Source of the DNA: Micromonospora inositola
GTDB taxonomy: Bacteria; Actinomycetota; Actinomycetes; Mycobacteriales; Micromonosporaceae
Length of the DNA: 64,000 nt
Assembly: GCF_900090285.1 (NCBI RefSeq)
Contig: NZ_LT607754.1
Coordinates: 4,614,001 to 4,678,000 of the forward strand
Reading direction: 5' to 3'
Below the pieces are notes generated by a model. The model ran no database searches. It saw only the letters and a program-made list of their open reading frames with translations, and was not told where the DNA came from. The first letter of the stretch is position 1; each line of letters opens with the position of its first letter. The translations under genes and the position numbers were made by a program. Shown here in pieces: positions 61,275 to 64,000 of the stretch.

Positions 61275-64000
61275 ATGGCTCACAGACGCCATTTCCGGAT
61301 CTCCCGCTGGGTCGGACGCCTCCGCGCCGACTCGACGGGTTCCACCACACCCACACCACCCACCCTGACCACTCCGCGTCGCGTCCCCGCGCCGCGCCGC
61401 GTCGGCGCCCTGGCGTCGAGCGCCGCGCTGGCGCTCGGCGTGCTGGCCCTGCCCGCCCAGGCCGTCAGCCCCACCCCGGCGGCCGCCGCCGAGGCCGCGG
61501 CGGCGGTGAAGGTGCTGGTCTTCCACGGTCCGACGGACAAGCAGGACGACCCGGTCGCCAAGGCCACCGCCACCATCAGAGAGCTGGGCGAGCAGCACGG
61601 CTTCACCGTCGACGACTCCGCCGACCCGACGGTGTTCACCTTCGGCAACCTGGCCCGCTACCGCGGCGTGGTGTTCCTCTCCGCCAACGGGGTCACGCTC
61701 AACGACGCCCAGGAAGCGGCCTTCCAGGCGTACGTCAAGGGTGGCGGCGGTTTCGTCGGCGTCCACGACGCCGCGCGGGCCCAGCCGGAGTCTTCCTGGT
61801 TCACCGGTCTGATCGGCACCCGTCCGGCCGCCGGCCTGCCCAACGCCGAGAAGCCGGTCTCGGCCACGGCGAGCGCCGAGAACCCGCCGAACGAGACCGC
61901 CGCGAAGGCGATCGACGGGTCGACGGGCACCAAGTGGCTGGCGTTCTCCCCGACCGGGTGGCTCGCGGCCAAGCTGGCCAAGCCGGTCGTGGTGTCCCGC
62001 TACGCGTTGACCTCGGCCAACGACTCCCCCGGCCGGGACCCGAAGGACTGGACCCTGCAGGGCTCCCAGGACGGCACCACCTGGACCGACCTGGACACCC
62101 GGACCGGGGAGAGCTTCCCGCAGCGGTTCCAGACCAAGCAGTACAGCTTCGACAACGGCACGGCGTACCAGCACTACCGGCTGAACGTCACCGCGAACAG
62201 CGGCGAGCCGCTGGTCCAGCTGGCCGAGCTGTGGCTGATCGGCCCCGATGCCGGACCCGCTCCGGACAGCACCGTGCAGCGGGCGGTCGTCGACGTCACC
62301 GACCGGCAGCACGCGGCGAACAAGGGGCTCCCGCTGACCTGGACCCGCTCCGACCAGTGGATCAACTGGGACCCGAGCCCGATCGGCAAGGTCCACACCA
62401 TCGCGCAGGTCGAGGAGGGCACCTACAACGCCGGTCTGAGCGGCAACGGGGCGTTCCACCCGATCTCCTGGTGCCAGGACTACGACGGCGGCCGCTCGTT
62501 CTTCACCGGCATGGGCCGTACCGAGGCGAGCTGGACCACCGACAAGCAGTTCCAGGGCCACCTGGCCGGCGCCATCAAGTGGACGACCGGCATGGTGCGG
62601 GGTGACTGCCAGGCGACCATCGCGTCGAACTACCGGATCGAGCGGCTCACCGCGACCAACCAGGCGGGCCAGCTCGACCAGATCGGCGAGCCGCACGGCC
62701 TGACCGTCGCCCCCGACGGCAAGGTCCTCTACATCGGCAAGGCGGCCTGCCCGACCGGGCCGATCGCCAGCTGGGACGACCCGAAGGTCGGTCTCGGCTG
62801 CGGCACCATCCACCAGTGGGACCCGAAGACCAAGCAGGCCAAGCTGCTCACCACTCTGGCCGTGATGGGCAACCGGGGCAGCGGCAGCGAACTGGTGAAG
62901 AACGAGGAGGGTCTGGTCGGCATCACCCTCGACCCGAAGTTCGCGCAGAACGGCTGGGTCTACGTCTACTGGATGCCGCACGAGTCCATCGACCGGGATC
63001 GGCGGATCGGCCAGCGGACCGTCTCCCGGTTCACCTACGACGCCGCGAACCAGTCGCTCGACCAGGGCACCCGCAAGGACCTGCTGCACTGGGACACCCA
63101 GATCCACAGCTGCTGCCACGCGGGCGGCGGCATGACGTTCGACGAGAGCGGCAACCTCTACATCGGCAGCGGTGACAGCAACTCCTCCGGCGGGTCGAAC
63201 GGGTACTCCGGCAACAACTGGACCCAGGACTACAAGGGCACCTCGTTCCAGGACGCCCGGCGTACCGCCGGCAACACCAACGACCTCAACGGCAAGATCC
63301 TGCGCATCCACCCGGAGGCGGACGGCACCTACACGATCCCGCAGGGCAACCTGTTCACCGGCAAGGAGGAGGGCGGCGGCAGGGCCCGCCCGGAGATCTA
63401 CGTGATGGGCGTGCGCAACATCGCCCGGATCGCCTGGGACCCGGTCAACCACTGGCTGACGGCCGCGTGGGTCGGCCCCGACGCCGGCGGCCCGAGCCCG
63501 GACCTCGGACCGGCGAAGTACGAGACCGCCACGATCATCACCTCGGCCGGCAACCAGGGCTGGCCGTACTGCATGGGCAACCGGCAGCCGTACCGGGACC
63601 GCAGCTCTGCCGACGCGAACGTGCTGACCGGCTGGTACGACTGCGACAACCTGAAGAACGAGTCGCCGCGCAACACCGGGCTCGTCAACATCCCGCCGGC
63701 CCGGGACAACATGATCTGGTACTCGCCGCAGGGCGGCGGCCCGGTCTACCCGAAGCGGACCGACGGCAGCGGCCTGCCCACGTACGTGCCGGGCGAGGAG
63801 ACGTTCACCCAGCCGTACCTCAAGGGCGGCGGCCAGGCCATCATGAACGGCCCGACCTACCAGCGGGAGAAGGTCGACGTCGACAGCGGCGTCGCCTGGC
63901 CGGCGTACTGGGACAACAAGTGGTTCATCGGTGACGAGTCCAACGCCAACAACCGGATCGCGGTCACCGTGGACCCGGACAAGGTCGCCGACCACGGCCC
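61275..64000 (+). CDS. Secreted ThuA + discoidin + PQQ-type sugar dehydrogenase, 3' end beyond window
   Basis: The frame is open from ATG 61275 (AGGAGG site) to the window end, at least 908 residues. After a signal region up to about residue 73 (with RRVGALASSAALALGVLAL), ThuA begins VKVLVFHGPTDKQDD. It is interrupted by an F5/8-type C discoidin domain (ASAENPPNETAAKAIDGSTG, YALTSANDSPGRDPKDWTL), and then ThuA resumes (VVDVTDRQHAANKGLPLTWT, HPISWCQDYDGG). From about residue 455 a six-bladed PQQ glucose/sorbosone dehydrogenase propeller follows: GEPHGLTVAPDGKVLYIGKA, GLVGITLDPKFAQNGWVYVY, SCCHAGGGMTFDESGNLYIG, NDLNGKILRIHPEADGTY. It oxidises extracellular sugars. The third enzyme of the operon appears to supply electrons to the copper proteins. 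Confidence 0.85.
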   Translation, partial: MAHRRHFRISRWVGRLRADSTGSTTPTPPTLTTPRRVPAPRRVGALASSAALALGVLALPAQAVSPTPAAAAEAAAAVKVLVFHGPTDKQDDPVAKATATIRELGEQHGFTVDDSADPTVFTFGNLARYRGVVFLSANGVTLNDAQEAAFQAYVKGGGGFVGVHDAARAQPESSWFTGLIGTRPAAGLPNAEKPVSATASAENPPNETAAKAIDGSTGTKWLAFSPTGWLAAKLAKPVVVSRYALTSANDSPGRDPKDWTLQGSQDGTTWTDLDTRTGESFPQRFQTKQYSFDNGTAYQHYRLNVTANSGEPLVQLAELWLIGPDAGPAPDSTVQRAVVDVTDRQHAANKGLPLTWTRSDQWINWDPSPIGKVHTIAQVEEGTYNAGLSGNGAFHPISWCQDYDGGRSFFTGMGRTEASWTTDKQFQGHLAGAIKWTTGMVRGDCQATIASNYRIERLTATNQAGQLDQIGEPHGLTVAPDGKVLYIGKAACPTGPIASWDDPKVGLGCGTIHQWDPKTKQAKLLTTLAVMGNRGSGSELVKNEEGLVGITLDPKFAQNGWVYVYWMPHESIDRDRRIGQRTVSRFTYDAANQSLDQGTRKDLLHWDTQIHSCCHAGGGMTFDESGNLYIGSGDSNSSGGSNGYSGNNWTQDYKGTSFQDARRTAGNTNDLNGKILRIHPEADGTYTIPQGNLFTGKEEGGGRARPEIYVMGVRNIARIAWDPVNHWLTAAWVGPDAGGPSPDLGPAKYETATIITSAGNQGWPYCMGNRQPYRDRSSADANVLTGWYDCDNLKNESPRNTGLVNIPPARDNMIWYSPQGGGPVYPKRTDGSGLPTYVPGEETFTQPYLKGGGQAIMNGPTYQREKVDVDSGVAWPAYWDNKWFIGDESNANNRIAVTVDPDKVADHG

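Noticed and set aside
61224..63995. Minus-strand open frame of 923 codons opposite the ThuA-PQQ gene
   Set aside because: No recognisable domain; the plus frame shows ThuA, discoidin and propeller motifs and a ribosome site.

Overview
This 64 kb window is high-GC DNA with pervasive GTG/TTG starts, very tight gene packing and strong GC-rich hairpin terminators. Mycothiol-dependent-isomerase-like and YbaB genes, Rpf with a ydaO-type riboswitch, and secreted DUF4082, DUF1080 and ThuA proteins all point to an actinomycete, most likely a Micromonosporaceae member (Micromonospora-like; inferred from gene style, not from a search).

Region 1 (about 1-33.4 kb) is an exopolysaccharide or capsule locus. 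It encodes a nucleotide-sugar dehydrogenase (cut by the window edge), a decayed sugar-1-phosphate transferase, two chain-length (Wzz-like) proteins, a Wzy-like polymerase, a Wzx-like flippase, five glycosyltransferases, a polysaccharide deacetylase, a CelD-like acyltransferase and a membrane acyltransferase. It also has an asparagine-synthetase-like enzyme, an MFS exporter and a beta-propeller protein. Three large secreted proteins share shuffled DUF4082 and beta-helix modules. A nucleotide-sugar arm at 29.8-33.4 kb (Gfo/Idh oxidoreductase, NAD epimerase, DegT aminotransferase, truncated WbpD/WlbB-like acetyltransferase) and a second DegT aminotransferase at 20.6 kb point to amino-sugar building blocks. 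The most unusual element is the minus-strand operon at 17.0-20.2 kb. It encodes E1-alpha and E1-beta of a 2-oxo-acid dehydrogenase followed by a protein that fuses an E2-type lipoyl domain and an E3/E1-binding-like segment to a NeuD/PglD sugar acyltransferase instead of the usual E2 catalytic domain. My hypothesis is a dedicated 2-oxo-acid-driven acyl-lipoyl sugar N-acylation system.

Region 2 (33.5-40.9 kb) holds an ArsB/SLC13-type permease and a divergent 1941-residue TIR / degenerate phosphoesterase / NACHT / pentapeptide / WD40 protein, a candidate STAND immune or signalling ATPase.

Region 3 (40.9-52.9 kb) is mostly core-genome-like: a SHOCT protein, smpB, an ArsR-SRPBCC pair with a promoter-embedded operator, TfoX-N, a TnpB scar that truncated a lysoplasmalogenase, a sterol desaturase with its GntR regulator, htpG, an SDR with an HxlR regulator, an LLM-hemerythrin fusion, Rpf under a c-di-AMP-type riboswitch, and YbaB.

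Region 4 (52.9-64 kb) encodes secreted enzymes: an M4 metalloprotease, then an operon for an apparent extracellular sugar-oxidation pathway. That operon contains cupredoxin-Ig repeats-DUF1080, a Tat-exported sugar isomerase/epimerase, a multicopper oxidase, and a ThuA/discoidin/PQQ-type sugar dehydrogenase that runs off the window.
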